48,802 nucleotides of DNA from Chelatococcus sambhunathii (GCA_031316315.1 JADBEO010000031.1:1-48802); one strand, 5' to 3'. Numbered from the stretch's first letter, positions 34,691 through 43,333 are shown. A program made the numbers and translations. The notes: generated by a model not told the origin, from the sequence alone.

Positions 34691-36412
34691 ATGACGACCG
34701 CAGACACGCTCAACCTCACTCGCGAGGACCCGACAGGCGAAGGCCCGGCCACCATCCTCGACGCGCTGGAGGCCGCCGCGCGCGCGCCGGAAGGCTTTAA
34801 CTTCCATTCAGGCCGGGGCGAGCTGATCGAGGCGCTGGGCTACGCCGCGCTCGTTGAGCAGTCGCGCGCGCTCGCCGCCAAGCTCATCGGCGCGGGCGTA
34901 AAACTTGGCGATCACGTCGCGCTGATCGCCGACACCGAGGGCGACTTCGTCCGGCTGTTCTTCGCCTGCGCCTATGCCGGCGTCGTCCCCGCGCCGATGC
35001 CGTTGCCCATGGCGTTCGGGGGCCGCGAAGGCTACGTCGCCCATGTCCGCCGGATGATCGAGGCGTCCGACGCCTCGGCCGCCTTCGCGCCGGCCATGAT
35101 GCGCGACTGGCTGAAGGAGGCGGCCGAGGGCCTGCCGCTGCGGCTCGTCGGGACCATTGCCGACCTCGCCGAGGTCCAGCCCTCGACCGCCCCGCTGCCG
35201 ACGCCCGATCCGGACGCGCTGGCCTATCTGCAGTTCTCGTCGGGGTCGACGCGCTTTCCGAAGGGGGTCTCGGTCACCCACCGCTCGCTGATGGCGAACG
35301 CGGCCGCGATCAGCCGTCATGGCCTCCAGACCCGGCCCGGCGACCGCTGCGTCTCCTGGCTGCCATTCTATCACGACATGGGACTGGTCGGTTTCATGCT
35401 GTCGCCGATCGTGGCGGGGCTGACGGGCGACTATCTCGCGACCCGCGACTTCGCCCGCCGCCCATTGCTGTGGCTGCAGATGATCGCCCGCGCGAAGGCC
35501 ACGATCTCCTACTCCCCGAGCTTCGGCTACGAGCTCGCCGCCCAGCGGGCCGCGACCGTCGATCTGGGAGACCTCGACGTCTCGTGCTGGCGCTGCGCGG
35601 GCATCGGCGGCGACATGATCCGCCCGCACGTCCTGCGAGCCTTCGCCGACCGCTTCCGGCCTCACGGCTTCGATCTCGACCGCTACGTCGCGAGCTACGG
35701 CATGGCGGAGGCGACGCTCGCGCTGTCCTTCGCGCCGCTCGGACCGGGATTGCGGACGGAGACCGTCGACCTCGACCGGCTGGAGAGCGACGGCGTCGCC
35801 GATGCTGCGAAGCCCGGCGCGTCCCGGACGCGCGAATTCGTGCTGTGCGGCCCCGCTTTGCCCGGCCACGAGCTTGCGGCGCGCGGCCCGGACGGTTCCG
35901 CGCTGCCGGCACGGCGGGTCGGCAAGATCTTCGCGCGCGGCCCAAGTCTGATGCGGGACTATTTCCGCGAGCCCGAGGCGACCGCCGAGACGCTCTCGCC
36001 GGACGGCTGGCTCGACACCGGCGACCTCGGCTACTTCACGCATGGCGAGCTGGTCATCACCGGCCGCGCCAAGGACCTGATCCTCGTCAACGGCCGCAAC
36101 GTCTGGCCGCAGGATCTCGAATGGGCGGTCGAAGCGGGCGTGCCGGGCGTGCGGTCCGGCGACGTCGCGGTGTTCTCGGTCGATCGCGACGAGGGCGAGG
36201 AGGTCGTCGCGCTGATCCAGTGCCGCACGCGCGAGCCGGCTGCGCGCGCCGCGCTGCAGGACCAGGCGGCGAAGCTGCTGCGGCTGCAGTTCGGCACACC
36301 CGTCGTGGTGCGCCTTGTCGGGGCGCACGCGCTGCCCGTCACGTCGTCGGGCAAGCTCAGCCGCAGCCGGGCCCGCGAGCTCTACCTGTCCTTGCCGGCC
36401 GAGGCCGCCTGA
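34691..36412 (+). CDS. Fatty acyl-AMP ligase / acyl-ACP synthetase of the sphingolipid pathway
   Basis: The 573-residue adenylating enzyme has the FAAL-type order of motifs: YLQFSSGSTRFPKGVSVTH (P-loop-like A3), WLPFYHDMGLVGFMLSP, YGMAEATLALSF (A5), and GWLDTGDLGYFTHGELVITGR (A7/A8), then the C-terminal Lys region LPVTSSGKLSRSRAREL. It should convert a fatty acid to acyl-AMP and transfer it to the phosphopantetheine of the carrier protein encoded at 36879. In Caulobacter the equivalent acyl-ACP synthetase feeds serine palmitoyltransferase. The start at 34691 has GAGGAAG 6 nt upstream. An in-frame Met at 34625 lies within the repeat and is unlikely. Confidence 0.88.
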   Translation: MTTADTLNLTREDPTGEGPATILDALEAAARAPEGFNFHSGRGELIEALGYAALVEQSRALAAKLIGAGVKLGDHVALIADTEGDFVRLFFACAYAGVVPAPMPLPMAFGGREGYVAHVRRMIEASDASAAFAPAMMRDWLKEAAEGLPLRLVGTIADLAEVQPSTAPLPTPDPDALAYLQFSSGSTRFPKGVSVTHRSLMANAAAISRHGLQTRPGDRCVSWLPFYHDMGLVGFMLSPIVAGLTGDYLATRDFARRPLLWLQMIARAKATISYSPSFGYELAAQRAATVDLGDLDVSCWRCAGIGGDMIRPHVLRAFADRFRPHGFDLDRYVASYGMAEATLALSFAPLGPGLRTETVDLDRLESDGVADAAKPGASRTREFVLCGPALPGHELAARGPDGSALPARRVGKIFARGPSLMRDYFREPEATAETLSPDGWLDTGDLGYFTHGELVITGRAKDLILVNGRNVWPQDLEWAVEAGVPGVRSGDVAVFSVDRDEGEEVVALIQCRTREPAARAALQDQAAKLLRLQFGTPVVVRLVGAHALPVTSSGKLSRSRARELYLSLPAEAA

Positions 36413-36878
36413 TCCGGCGGCGCCGTAACATTCGGCGCCGAATTATTTCAAAGCTGAAGCAATTTCGCGCGTACGGGGCCACCTCCGGGCGCGGCCGATG
36501 CGCGCCCCGCCCTGCAGGCGGAGGCGGCGGGCGTCCGGCCCGCCAGATCGCGGCGCCCGGGGCCGCGGGCGAAGAGCTTGAAATCGATAGATGATTTTTT
36601 GGGCGGCCCGGCCTGCGCCGCGCCGTTTCTCTCGCGACGACCGCGCCAAAGACCCGGGGAAACGTCTCTCGGGCATTTGCGCAACACCTGCTTAACAAAG
36701 CTTTTCCGGCGTCTACCGCGGCCGGCTCGACTCATGATTCAGTAAGGAGATCAACATGTAACATGCTGCATTGATTAGTGTTTCCGGAAGTCCCTGGCGA
36801 ACTTTACATAGCGACTGTCGCTACCTAGGTTCCGGTCGCTGAGAAAGGCTTGCACTGGCTTATCGCCAAGGCAATCAG
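36413..36878. promoter_or_regulatory. Leader and control region of the acp-spt operon, with mini-ORFs
   Basis: This 466-bp gap has a GC-rich first half with a possible hairpin near 36510 (CCCGCC-CTGCA-GGCGG) and then a T6 run at 36595. The second half, from about 36590, is AT-richer. It contains three tiny frames in a row: ATG-ATT-CAG-TAA at 36734, ATG-TAA at 36756, and ATG-CTG-CAT-TGA at 36763. The middle one has a near-perfect Shine-Dalgarno TAAGGAGAT (36743-36751). The true acp start at 36879 has only AAGG about 8 nt ahead. A leader that captures ribosomes is possible but untested. Confidence 0.4.
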
Positions 36879-37130
36879 ATGAGTGAAGATCAGACAGCGT
36901 TGTTGAACGAAGTTTCGGACGTTCTCGAAAGCGTCCTGAATAAGAAGGTCGAGCTGAAGCCCGAGATGAATATTGTGAATGACCTCGGCCTCGATTCCAT
37001 CGCCGTGATGAATTTCACGATGGCGCTGGAAGACAAGTTCGACATCTCGATCCCGCTGAATGACATGGCCAGCGTCGTGACGGTTCAGGATCTCCTGGAC
37101 ACGCTGCAGACGCTGCGGAGCGCTGCGTAA
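36879..37130 (+). CDS. Acyl carrier protein of the sphingolipid pathway
   Basis: The 83-residue acidic protein has the canonical carrier-protein site DLGLDSIAVMNF, with Ser40 as the phosphopantetheine attachment residue. It is followed by the usual helix-3 region (DKFDISIPLNDMASVVTVQD). Its stop overlaps the start of serine palmitoyltransferase by one base (TAATG). In Caulobacter the ACP beside serine palmitoyltransferase delivers the acyl chain to it, and the same is inferred here. It differs clearly from the carrier protein at 13655, which lacks the DSL/DSI motif. Confidence 0.92.
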   Translation: MSEDQTALLNEVSDVLESVLNKKVELKPEMNIVNDLGLDSIAVMNFTMALEDKFDISIPLNDMASVVTVQDLLDTLQTLRSAA

Positions 37131-38434
37131 TGTCCCTGCTTTCCAAGTTCCAGCCCCTCGCGGCTCGCTATGACGCCCTGCGCGCGAGCGGCGCCGACCC
37201 GTTTTCGGTCAAGTTCGACGACATCGTCTCGTCGGTCGAGGGCGTGCTGAAGGGCAAGCGAACCCTGCTGTTCGGCACCAACAACTATCTCGGCCTGACC
37301 TTCGATCCGCATTCGATGGAGCGGTCGATCGAGGCCATCCGCATGCACGGCACCGGCACGACCGGCTCGCGCATCGCGAACGGCTCCTATGACGGCCACG
37401 CCGAGCTCGAGCGCGCGATCGCGGACTTCTACGGCCGCAAGCACTGCATGGTGTTCTCGACCGGCTACCAGGCGAACCTCGCCATGATCTCGACGCTGGT
37501 CGGCAAGGACGACCACCTCGTGATCGACGCCGACAGCCACGCCTCGATCTACGACGCCTCGCGCCTCGGCCACGCGCCGGTCGTGCGCTTCCGTCACAAC
37601 AATCCGGACGACCTCGCCAAGCGCCTCGCGCGGCTGAAGGACCAGCCGGGCGACAAGCTGATCGTGGTCGAGGGCATCTACTCGATGCTCGGAGACACCG
37701 CGCCGCTGAAGGAGTTCGTCGACGTCAAGAAGGAGTTCGGCGCCTACCTGATGGTCGACGAGGCCCACTCCATGGGCGTGCTCGGCAAGCGCGGCCGCGG
37801 CCTTGCGGAGCGTGAGGGCGTCGAGGACGACGTCGACTTCGTGGTCGGCACCTTCTCAAAGAGCCTCGCCTCGGTCGGCGGCTACTGCGTCTCCTCGATG
37901 GAGGGCTTCGAGATCCTGCGGATCGCGGCTCGCCCCTACATGTTCACGGCCTCGCTGCCGCCGGCGATCATCGCCTCGACGACCGCCGCGCTCGAGACGC
38001 TGCGCGCCGAGCCGCAGCGCCGCGAGAAGCTGACGGCGAACTCCCGCCGCTTCTACAACGGCCTGAAGAGCGCCGGCTTCACCGTCGGTCCGGAAGCAAA
38101 CCCGATCGTCGCGGTGATCATCGACAAGGTCGACGTCGCGGCCGCCTTCTGGAAGCGGCTCGTGGACGAGGGCATGTACCTCAACCTCGCGCTGCCGCCC
38201 GCGACGCCGAGCCATCAGGCGTTCCTGCGCTCCAGCGTCAGCGCGGCGCACACCTTCGAGCACATCGACTTCGCGATCGAGCTGATGACCCGCGTCGGCC
38301 GCGAGTTCGGCCTGCTGCCGGAGAACGTGCATCCGTTCCCGCCGCGGATCGTCACCGCAGAACGCCTTTCCGCCAGAGCCGCCACAATGCCGGTCCGGCG
38401 GCCAGCAGCGGATGTCGGCGCTGGAATGGCGTGA
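37130..38434 (+). CDS. spt: Serine palmitoyltransferase (ACP-dependent type)
   Basis: The 434-residue PLP enzyme belongs to the alpha-oxoamine synthase family. It condenses L-serine with a fatty acyl thioester to give 3-ketosphinganine, releasing carbon dioxide. Visible are the glycine-rich HGTGTTGSRIANGSYDGH, the cofactor-stacking His137 (DADSHASIYD), the Asp/His pair in MVDEAHSMGVLG (Asp210, His213) and the Schiff-base Lys244 in GTFSKSLASVGGY. The KBL/ALAS branch is less likely because the gene lies beside a dedicated ACP and fatty acyl-AMP ligase. The C-terminal about 30 residues (ERLSARAATMPVRRPAADVG) look atypical and are encoded in the 83-bp overlap with the convergent gene. Confidence 0.92.
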   Translation: MSLLSKFQPLAARYDALRASGADPFSVKFDDIVSSVEGVLKGKRTLLFGTNNYLGLTFDPHSMERSIEAIRMHGTGTTGSRIANGSYDGHAELERAIADFYGRKHCMVFSTGYQANLAMISTLVGKDDHLVIDADSHASIYDASRLGHAPVVRFRHNNPDDLAKRLARLKDQPGDKLIVVEGIYSMLGDTAPLKEFVDVKKEFGAYLMVDEAHSMGVLGKRGRGLAEREGVEDDVDFVVGTFSKSLASVGGYCVSSMEGFEILRIAARPYMFTASLPPAIIASTTAALETLRAEPQRREKLTANSRRFYNGLKSAGFTVGPEANPIVAVIIDKVDVAAAFWKRLVDEGMYLNLALPPATPSHQAFLRSSVSAAHTFEHIDFAIELMTRVGREFGLLPENVHPFPPRIVTAERLSARAATMPVRRPAADVGAGMA

Positions 38435-39311
38435 CGATCTCCTTGTGGCCGGAGTGCCGCTCGATCTTCCAGGCGACGTAGTCCGCGCCGCCTGAGAAGG
38501 TGAAGGCGGCCTTGGCGAGCCGCGCGAGGTTCAAGGGCTTGGCGAGACGCGAGCGCGTCCGCCAGGCCCTTTTTGCATCCGCGCGCGCCTGATCGGAGAT
38601 ATGGGGCGCAAGGATCGGAGCGCCGCCCGAGTCCCCCTCTTGTTCGCCAAAGGCAATCCCCTCCGCGGCCCAGGCGAGCCGCAGCATGGCGTCGTAGCGC
38701 TCGGGGGCGGCGTCGATGATCGAACCGGGCCGGTTCACGCCTTCGACGCGCAGCTCCGAGGCGTAGGTGCGCGAGAACAGCGCCTGCCAGAAGTCGGCGG
38801 CGCGGCCCCGCTCCGGACCGAGATGCGCGGCCCACCAGGCGGCCGCCCGGCACGCGCCGGCGACGGCCTCTGCGACCTGCGCCCCCGCGAACAGGTCGCG
38901 GCGCCACGCCAATCCAGCCGGCTGCGCGAAGCGCGCCCAGATGGTCGTGTCGAGGCTCTTCGCCCGCGCATGGTCGACGAACTGGGCGAGCGTCATGACC
39001 GCGAGCTTGGCCCGCAGCGTCATGCCGGCGGCCGTGGTCTCGGCGTATTCCACGTTCGGCGGAAGGCGGCGGTTGCCGGCGCGCTGGAACGGCGTCTGAT
39101 CCCAGGCCTCAAGCTCGTCGAGCAGGATGTAGAAGTCGAGCAGCCCGTCGGTCGCGCCGGTCCGGAGCGCCGAGCCGTAGAACAGCACGCCGACGACGCC
39201 GCGCCCGCCGCGCGCCGCGAGCTCGGCGGCGAAGGCGGTCACCGCCGGGGCGATCGGCCGGTCGAGCTCGCCGGCGACGAAGCGGATCAGGGACGCGGCG
39301 GCTTCGGTCAT
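38352..39311 (-). CDS. Tam41-like CTP:phospholipid cytidylyltransferase
   Basis: The 319-residue protein aligns by eye with mitochondrial Tam41 (CDP-diacylglycerol synthase) from end to end. The nucleotidyltransferase motif is GVLFYGSALRTG with the metal-binding acidic residue in DGLLDFYILLDELEAWD (YGS 45-47, Asp59). NVEYAET precedes AGMTLRAKLAVMTLAQF, and the C-terminal SRLAKPLNLARLAKAAFTFS matches Tam41 SRISKSSALQTIKGVFT. Tam41 makes CDP-DAG from phosphatidate and CTP. Beside a ceramide-type lipid kinase and a CDP-alcohol phosphotransferase, the likely substrate is ceramide-1-phosphate, giving CDP-ceramide. The start at 39311 avoids the repeat upstream. Its 3' end overlaps spt by 83 bp, tail to tail. 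Confidence 0.78.
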   Translation of the reverse strand: MTEAAASLIRFVAGELDRPIAPAVTAFAAELAARGGRGVVGVLFYGSALRTGATDGLLDFYILLDELEAWDQTPFQRAGNRRLPPNVEYAETTAAGMTLRAKLAVMTLAQFVDHARAKSLDTTIWARFAQPAGLAWRRDLFAGAQVAEAVAGACRAAAWWAAHLGPERGRAADFWQALFSRTYASELRVEGVNRPGSIIDAAPERYDAMLRLAWAAEGIAFGEQEGDSGGAPILAPHISDQARADAKRAWRTRSRLAKPLNLARLAKAAFTFSGGADYVAWKIERHSGHKEIVTPFQRRHPLLAAGPALWRLWRKGVLR

Positions 39312-39336
39312 CGGTCGACGGGGTTGGAGGAGCGTG

Positions 39337-39458
39337 CTGCGTGCTTCGAGACGCGCGCCTCTGGCGCGCTCCTCAGCATGAGGACTGTGGAGGATGCCAT
39401 ACACAAAGCTCCCCATGCTGAGGAGCCGTCCCGCAGGACGGCGTCTCGAAGCACGCAG
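39337..39458. repeat. Paired-hairpin repeat, family A (copy 3)
   Basis: Same plan as the element at 17297-17457. The left half has arm CTGCGTGCTTCGAGACGC with stem GCGCGCC-TCT-GGCGCGC. The right half has stem CCGTCC-CGCA-GGACGG with arm GCGTCTCGAAGCACGCAG. The spacer between the constant CCTCAGCATGAGG-type hairpins is only about 30 bp. It fills the gap between the Tam41-like gene and the lipid kinase gene, both leftward. Confidence 0.92.
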
Positions 39459-39475
39459 TCAGCCTCTGCAAGGCC

Positions 39476-40402
39476 CTAGAGCCGCACGAAGGTGAATTCG
39501 GGACCCGACGTCAGCTCGACCCGGCCGTCGGCGCCGGGCGCGAACGTATCGCCGTCGAAGATGAAGGGTTCACGAAGCGTGAGCGACACCCGATCCGCCT
39601 TGGCGCTCCGATAGCCATACGCCGCCGCCCAGGCCGGCGGGCGGCCGAGGCCGGCGGTGGCGAGGGTGCGGATGAGCCGGCGCGGCGGCGCGGCGATCTC
39701 GGTGACGTCGAAGCCGCGCTCGCCCTTCCCCCAGAACGGCCAGAGACCGAGCATCAGGCGCCTCAGCGACGTCGCGAGCAGCGCGAAGGAGTGGCGCATC
39801 TGCGGCTCCTCGCCGTCGATCGAGATCGCGAGCGGGACTCCGCTGCGCCATACCTCGCGGTCCTTGCCGAGCGCCGCCGCGCCGGACATGACGACGCCCA
39901 TCGCGACGCCCATCTTCTGCGCGAAGCCGCGGGAATGGATGCGCTCGTTGACAAGCCGCGTCGCCCGCTCGAAAGCGCCGAGACCGAAGACGAAGCCGAG
40001 CATGCGCGCCTCGCCGACCTCGACCTGGATCGGCCGCCTGACCTGCCGCTTCAGCGCGGCCCCCGCCCGCGCGGCCTCGGCGAGCGCCGGCAGCTGATCG
40101 CGCGCGACTCCGCCGACGTCTGCGGCCGCCACATTGGTCTTGCCGCTCGCGAGCAGCGCGATTTCGGGAAGCGCGCCGCCATAGGCCCAGGGCAGCACGC
40201 TCATCACGTCGCGCAGCGTGCCGTCGCCGCCGTCGACGGCGACCAGCGTCACCCCCTCCTCGGCGAAGCGGCGCAGCAGCGCGGGATAGCCGTCCGGCCC
40301 GTCCGCCGCGCCGTAGAGCGCATCCCCGAGGTCAGGCTTGTCATGCGCGGCGTCGCGGTTTTTCCAGCTCCGCGCGTTGGCGACGACCCCAAGTCTGCCC
40401 AT
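39476..40402 (-). CDS. Diacylglycerol/ceramide-kinase-like lipid kinase
   Basis: The 308-residue protein has the DAGK catalytic fold with the nucleotide-binding motif VAVDGGDGTLRDVMS (GGDGT at residues 58-62). LLASGKTNVAAADVGG follows, in place of the usual PGTxN, with the second-domain region ISIDGEEPQMRHSF after it. Family members phosphorylate diacylglycerol, sphingosine or ceramide. In Caulobacter the DAGK-like CpgB of the sphingolipid cluster is a ceramide kinase, which is the best model here. The predicted product, ceramide-1-phosphate, would feed the neighbouring cytidylyltransferase. Its ATG shares one base with the stop of the CDP-alcohol phosphotransferase gene (TGATG), so the two are coupled. 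Confidence 0.85.
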   Translation of the reverse strand: MGRLGVVANARSWKNRDAAHDKPDLGDALYGAADGPDGYPALLRRFAEEGVTLVAVDGGDGTLRDVMSVLPWAYGGALPEIALLASGKTNVAAADVGGVARDQLPALAEAARAGAALKRQVRRPIQVEVGEARMLGFVFGLGAFERATRLVNERIHSRGFAQKMGVAMGVVMSGAAALGKDREVWRSGVPLAISIDGEEPQMRHSFALLATSLRRLMLGLWPFWGKGERGFDVTEIAAPPRRLIRTLATAGLGRPPAWAAAYGYRSAKADRVSLTLREPFIFDGDTFAPGADGRVELTSGPEFTFVRL

Positions 40403-41535
40403 CACGCGTCGAGCCAGGAGACCAGCGGAGCGCGCCGGTTCTCGACCGTGCCCTGCAGCACCTGCGCGCCATGGACGACGAGCGACAGCACGATCCAGAC
40501 GCACACCGCCGCCATGCCGAGGTCCGGACGACCGAGCAGCGTGAACAGCGTCAGGATCACGAGGTTCGGATTGCGCCGCGCGGTGATCAGCCGGAAGAAC
40601 GAATCGAACGGCCGCCAGACATGCATGTGGAAGCCCCACAGGCGGATGAAGGCGCCCTCGAACAGCCGCTGCACGATGTAGCCGATCAGGATCACGGCGA
40701 TCATCAGCCCGGCGTAGTCGACCGGGTAGCCGGCCTTCGGCAGGCCGTAAATCCAGGCGATCCACCAGAACGGCGGGTGGATGAGGTCGATGCCGTGATC
40801 GAGGATGTCGCCGAACTTCGAGGACGTCATGGTGACGCGCGCGAGCTTGCCGTCGACCGTGTCGAGGAAGGTCATGATCCAGGCCGGGATCAGGCCCAGC
40901 AGGAAATTGCCGTTCCAGAACAGGAACAGCGCGACGAACATCAGGACCAGGCCGAGATAGGTCACCTGGTTCGGCGTGATCGCGCGCTCGGCGCACCACT
41001 TGGTCACGGCGCGCGCGGGCCTCGGCCACCAGAACTTCGTCACGAAGTCCGTGACGCCCTTGTAGGAACCGGCGAAGCTGCGCTGCTCGACGTCCGCGAC
41101 CGAGGCCTCGGAGAGCGGAATCAGGAACGCGATCTCGCGCTTGCGCAGCTTCCGGTCGTAGGAGCCGGCGAGCCCTTCGGGGTCAAGCTCCTCCGTCCCG
41201 GCCGGGATCTCGCCATTTGCAATCGCGCCCGCAACCTCTTGCGCCCGCGCTCCGGCGACGCTCGCGGCCACCGCCTCGGCGCCGGAGACGAGACAGGCGC
41301 CCGGCCGTTCGAGCAGGGCGGCGATCAGCCGCTGGTCGTAGGCCCAGTCGAGGCGAAGGATGAGCGCATCGGCCTGCTGTTCGAGGCCCTCGGCGCTCGC
41401 CCGCACGTCGCTCACCCCGGCGCGCTGGAGCTGCCGCCTCAGCCGTTCCGCGGAACTCATGCCCCAGATCCTCACAGTCGAGGCCCCGACGAGCACGGCG
41501 ACGCGAGGGCGGGGCGATATCTGCGGGTCGGTCAT
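40402..41535 (-). CDS. CDP-alcohol phosphotransferase with N-terminal nucleotidyltransferase-like region
   Basis: The 377-residue protein has a C-terminal membrane domain (from about residue 180, about six helices) with the complete CDP-OH-P signature DxxDGxxAR(x8)GxxxDxxxD at Asp225, Asp228, Asp246 and Asp250. It transfers a phospho-group from a CDP-linked substrate to an alcohol. The first 180 residues (RVAVLVGASTVRIWGMSSAE) resemble a worn nucleotidyltransferase domain, as in two-domain inositol-phosphate cytidylyltransferase/phosphotransferase enzymes, but the signature GxGxR is missing. With the kinase and Tam41-like genes it probably forms a phosphosphingolipid headgroup. The alcohol is unknown. 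Confidence 0.85.
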   Translation of the reverse strand: MTDPQISPRPRVAVLVGASTVRIWGMSSAERLRRQLQRAGVSDVRASAEGLEQQADALILRLDWAYDQRLIAALLERPGACLVSGAEAVAASVAGARAQEVAGAIANGEIPAGTEELDPEGLAGSYDRKLRKREIAFLIPLSEASVADVEQRSFAGSYKGVTDFVTKFWWPRPARAVTKWCAERAITPNQVTYLGLVLMFVALFLFWNGNFLLGLIPAWIMTFLDTVDGKLARVTMTSSKFGDILDHGIDLIHPPFWWIAWIYGLPKAGYPVDYAGLMIAVILIGYIVQRLFEGAFIRLWGFHMHVWRPFDSFFRLITARRNPNLVILTLFTLLGRPDLGMAAVCVWIVLSLVVHGAQVLQGTVENRRAPLVSWLDA

Positions 41536-41690
41536 TCCAGTTGCGTTTCCCTCGTGGCCGGTCCAATCCGGCGTGTCGTTTAGCGACGAATTCCCGACGG
41601 CGCCACCGCAGCGTCCTCGAATGCGCCGTAACAGCGTATAGAAGCTCAGCGCACGCCGTCCGCGCCGAGGCAGAGATTGACGACGCCGAT

Positions 41691-42128
41691 ATGACGAACG
41701 CGACGCTCGAGAAGTTCGGATTTCCGCGAACGGCGGTCGCTGAAATCGGCCGGTGGACCGTGCTCGTGCGGCCGAAGCAGCCGACGCTCGGATCGCTCGT
41801 CCTCGTCTGCCGCGACGAGGCGAAGGCGTTTTCTGAAGTGAGCTCTGAGGCCTTCGTCGACCTCGGTCGCGCGGTGTCGAAAATCGAGCGCGTCCTCAAG
41901 GCGCATGTCGCCTATGAGCGCATCAACTACCTGATGCTGATGATGGTCGACCCGGACGTGCACTTCCATGTCATCCCCCGCTATGAGGGGACGCGCGAGC
42001 GCGCCGGCGCCGTATACGAGGATAAGGGCTGGCCCGGTCCGCCCAACCTGGCTTCGGGGATCGACCTCGAAGGCGAAGCGCTCGACGCGCTGGTCGCCGA
42101 GCTCAAGTCGCGATGGGCCGAGGCCTGA
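41691..42128 (+). CDS. HIT-like nucleotide-binding protein
   Basis: The 145-residue protein belongs to the histidine-triad superfamily. The motif near the C-terminal half reads MVDPDVHFHVIPRY. This keeps the two downstream histidines (His91, the usual catalytic position, and His93) but has Asp in place of the first His of HxHxH. HIT proteins hydrolyse or transfer nucleoside monophosphates. Here, next to CTP-using lipid enzymes, a CDP-lipid or dinucleotide substrate is conceivable. The start at 41691 fits the family. The frame is open upstream to 41541 with no similarity. The gene ends in a TGATG junction with the lptF-like gene, so it is the first gene of the rightward lptFG-GNAT-nucleotidyltransferase operon. 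Confidence 0.8.
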   Translation: MTNATLEKFGFPRTAVAEIGRWTVLVRPKQPTLGSLVLVCRDEAKAFSEVSSEAFVDLGRAVSKIERVLKAHVAYERINYLMLMMVDPDVHFHVIPRYEGTRERAGAVYEDKGWPGPPNLASGIDLEGEALDALVAELKSRWAEA

Positions 42129-43333
42129 TGCCGAAACTCCGCATTCTCGACCGATACATCCTCGGCCTGACGCTCAAGCCGATGATGCTCTCGCTCAGCA
42201 TCGTGCTGCTCGCGCTGCTGCTCGAGCGCATCCTGCGGCTGATCGACATCCTCGCGACCGCAGGCGCCCCGATCTTCGTCGCCTTCGCGCTCGCCGGCAA
42301 TCTGGTCCCGCATTATCTCGGCTTCGCGCTGCCGGCGGGCTTCGCGCTCGGCGTCTACAGCGCGATCTCCAAGATGAGCCTCGGCGCAGAGCTCGAGGCC
42401 GGCCTCGCCTCGGGCGTTTCGGTCCGGACCATGACGCGGCCGCTGATCCTCCTCGGCTGCGCCCTGAGCCTCCTCAGCATTATCGTGGTCGGCTTCGCCT
42501 CGCCCTATTGCCGCTACGTCTACCGCGAGATCATCAACCAGAGCACGGCCTACGCCTGGCGGGCGCACGCCCCGGCGGCGACCTTCATCAGCGTCAAGGA
42601 CGGGCTGACCGTGACAGCGGACGAGGTCGACAAGACCGGCCGCGGGTTGAAGGGCGTCTTCATCCAGAACCGCAAGGACGACCAGGACGTCGTTACCTCC
42701 GCCGCCACCGGCCGGCTGGAGCTGACCGAGGACCAGAGCGCGATCCAGCTCAAGCTGTTCAACGGCGCCGTCGTGCGGGACATCGGCGCGGCCGAGCCCT
42801 CGACGCTGCGCTTCAAGGAGTTCGTGCTCGACAAGAAGTTCGACCTCGAGGCGCCGCCGTTCCGGCCGCGCGGCGGCAGCGAGCGCGAGCTCACCATGTT
42901 CGAGCTCTGGAGCGAGATGCACGCGCCGGTGCCCTCGCAGTATTACCGAGAGCTCTCCGCCGAATTCCACGGGCGCCTCGCGCGCTCGCTGTCGCTCGCC
43001 TTCCTGCCGCTGCTGATCGTACCGCTGTCGATGACGATGCGGCGGAATGCGCGCATCGCGAACATGGTCGCGGCCGGCGTCGCGATGGTCGTCTATCACA
43101 ACGCCCTCCAGATCGGAGAGACGATCGCCCACAAAGGAACCGCGCCGGCGATCCTGACCTGCTGGGCGCCCTTCGTGATCTTCCTCGCTTTGTCGATCTG
43201 GCTGTTCCGGACGAGCACCGACCGCCCGGGGGACACACTCGTGTCGCGGGCGATCGACGGCGTGCGCGACGCGGTCCTGCGCGCGGTGCGCAAGCGGCCG
43301 GCCGCCGAGCCCCAGGTCGCGGCGGGAGGCTGA
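42128..43333 (+). CDS. lptF: LptF-like permease of the sphingolipid island
   Basis: The 401-residue protein has the YjgP/YjgQ (LptF/LptG) layout: a first helix with LDRYILGLTLKPMMLSLSIV, three N-terminal helices, a central periplasmic beta-jellyroll (about residues 130-260) and three C-terminal helices (LAFLPLLIVPLSM, MVAAGVAMVVYHN, WAPFVIFLALSIWLF). Such proteins receive lipid A-type lipids from the inner membrane with an LptB ATPase. The usual position of alphaproteobacterial lptFG is beside lptD/surA. Here the pair lies inside a sphingolipid cluster, so it is likely a dedicated paralogue for sphingolipid transport. I chose ATG 42128 because it forms TGATG with the HIT gene and has GAGG 4-5 nt upstream. 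ATG 42113 is an alternative. Confidence 0.85.
   Translation: MPKLRILDRYILGLTLKPMMLSLSIVLLALLLERILRLIDILATAGAPIFVAFALAGNLVPHYLGFALPAGFALGVYSAISKMSLGAELEAGLASGVSVRTMTRPLILLGCALSLLSIIVVGFASPYCRYVYREIINQSTAYAWRAHAPAATFISVKDGLTVTADEVDKTGRGLKGVFIQNRKDDQDVVTSAATGRLELTEDQSAIQLKLFNGAVVRDIGAAEPSTLRFKEFVLDKKFDLEAPPFRPRGGSERELTMFELWSEMHAPVPSQYYRELSAEFHGRLARSLSLAFLPLLIVPLSMTMRRNARIANMVAAGVAMVVYHNALQIGETIAHKGTAPAILTCWAPFVIFLALSIWLFRTSTDRPGDTLVSRAIDGVRDAVLRAVRKRPAAEPQVAAGG

Noticed and set aside
37130-38434. 8-amino-7-oxononanoate synthase or 2-amino-3-ketobutyrate ligase
   Set aside because: The PLP-enzyme motifs are shared, but the adjacent dedicated ACP, fatty acyl-AMP ligase and ceramide-synthase-like gene favour serine palmitoyltransferase.
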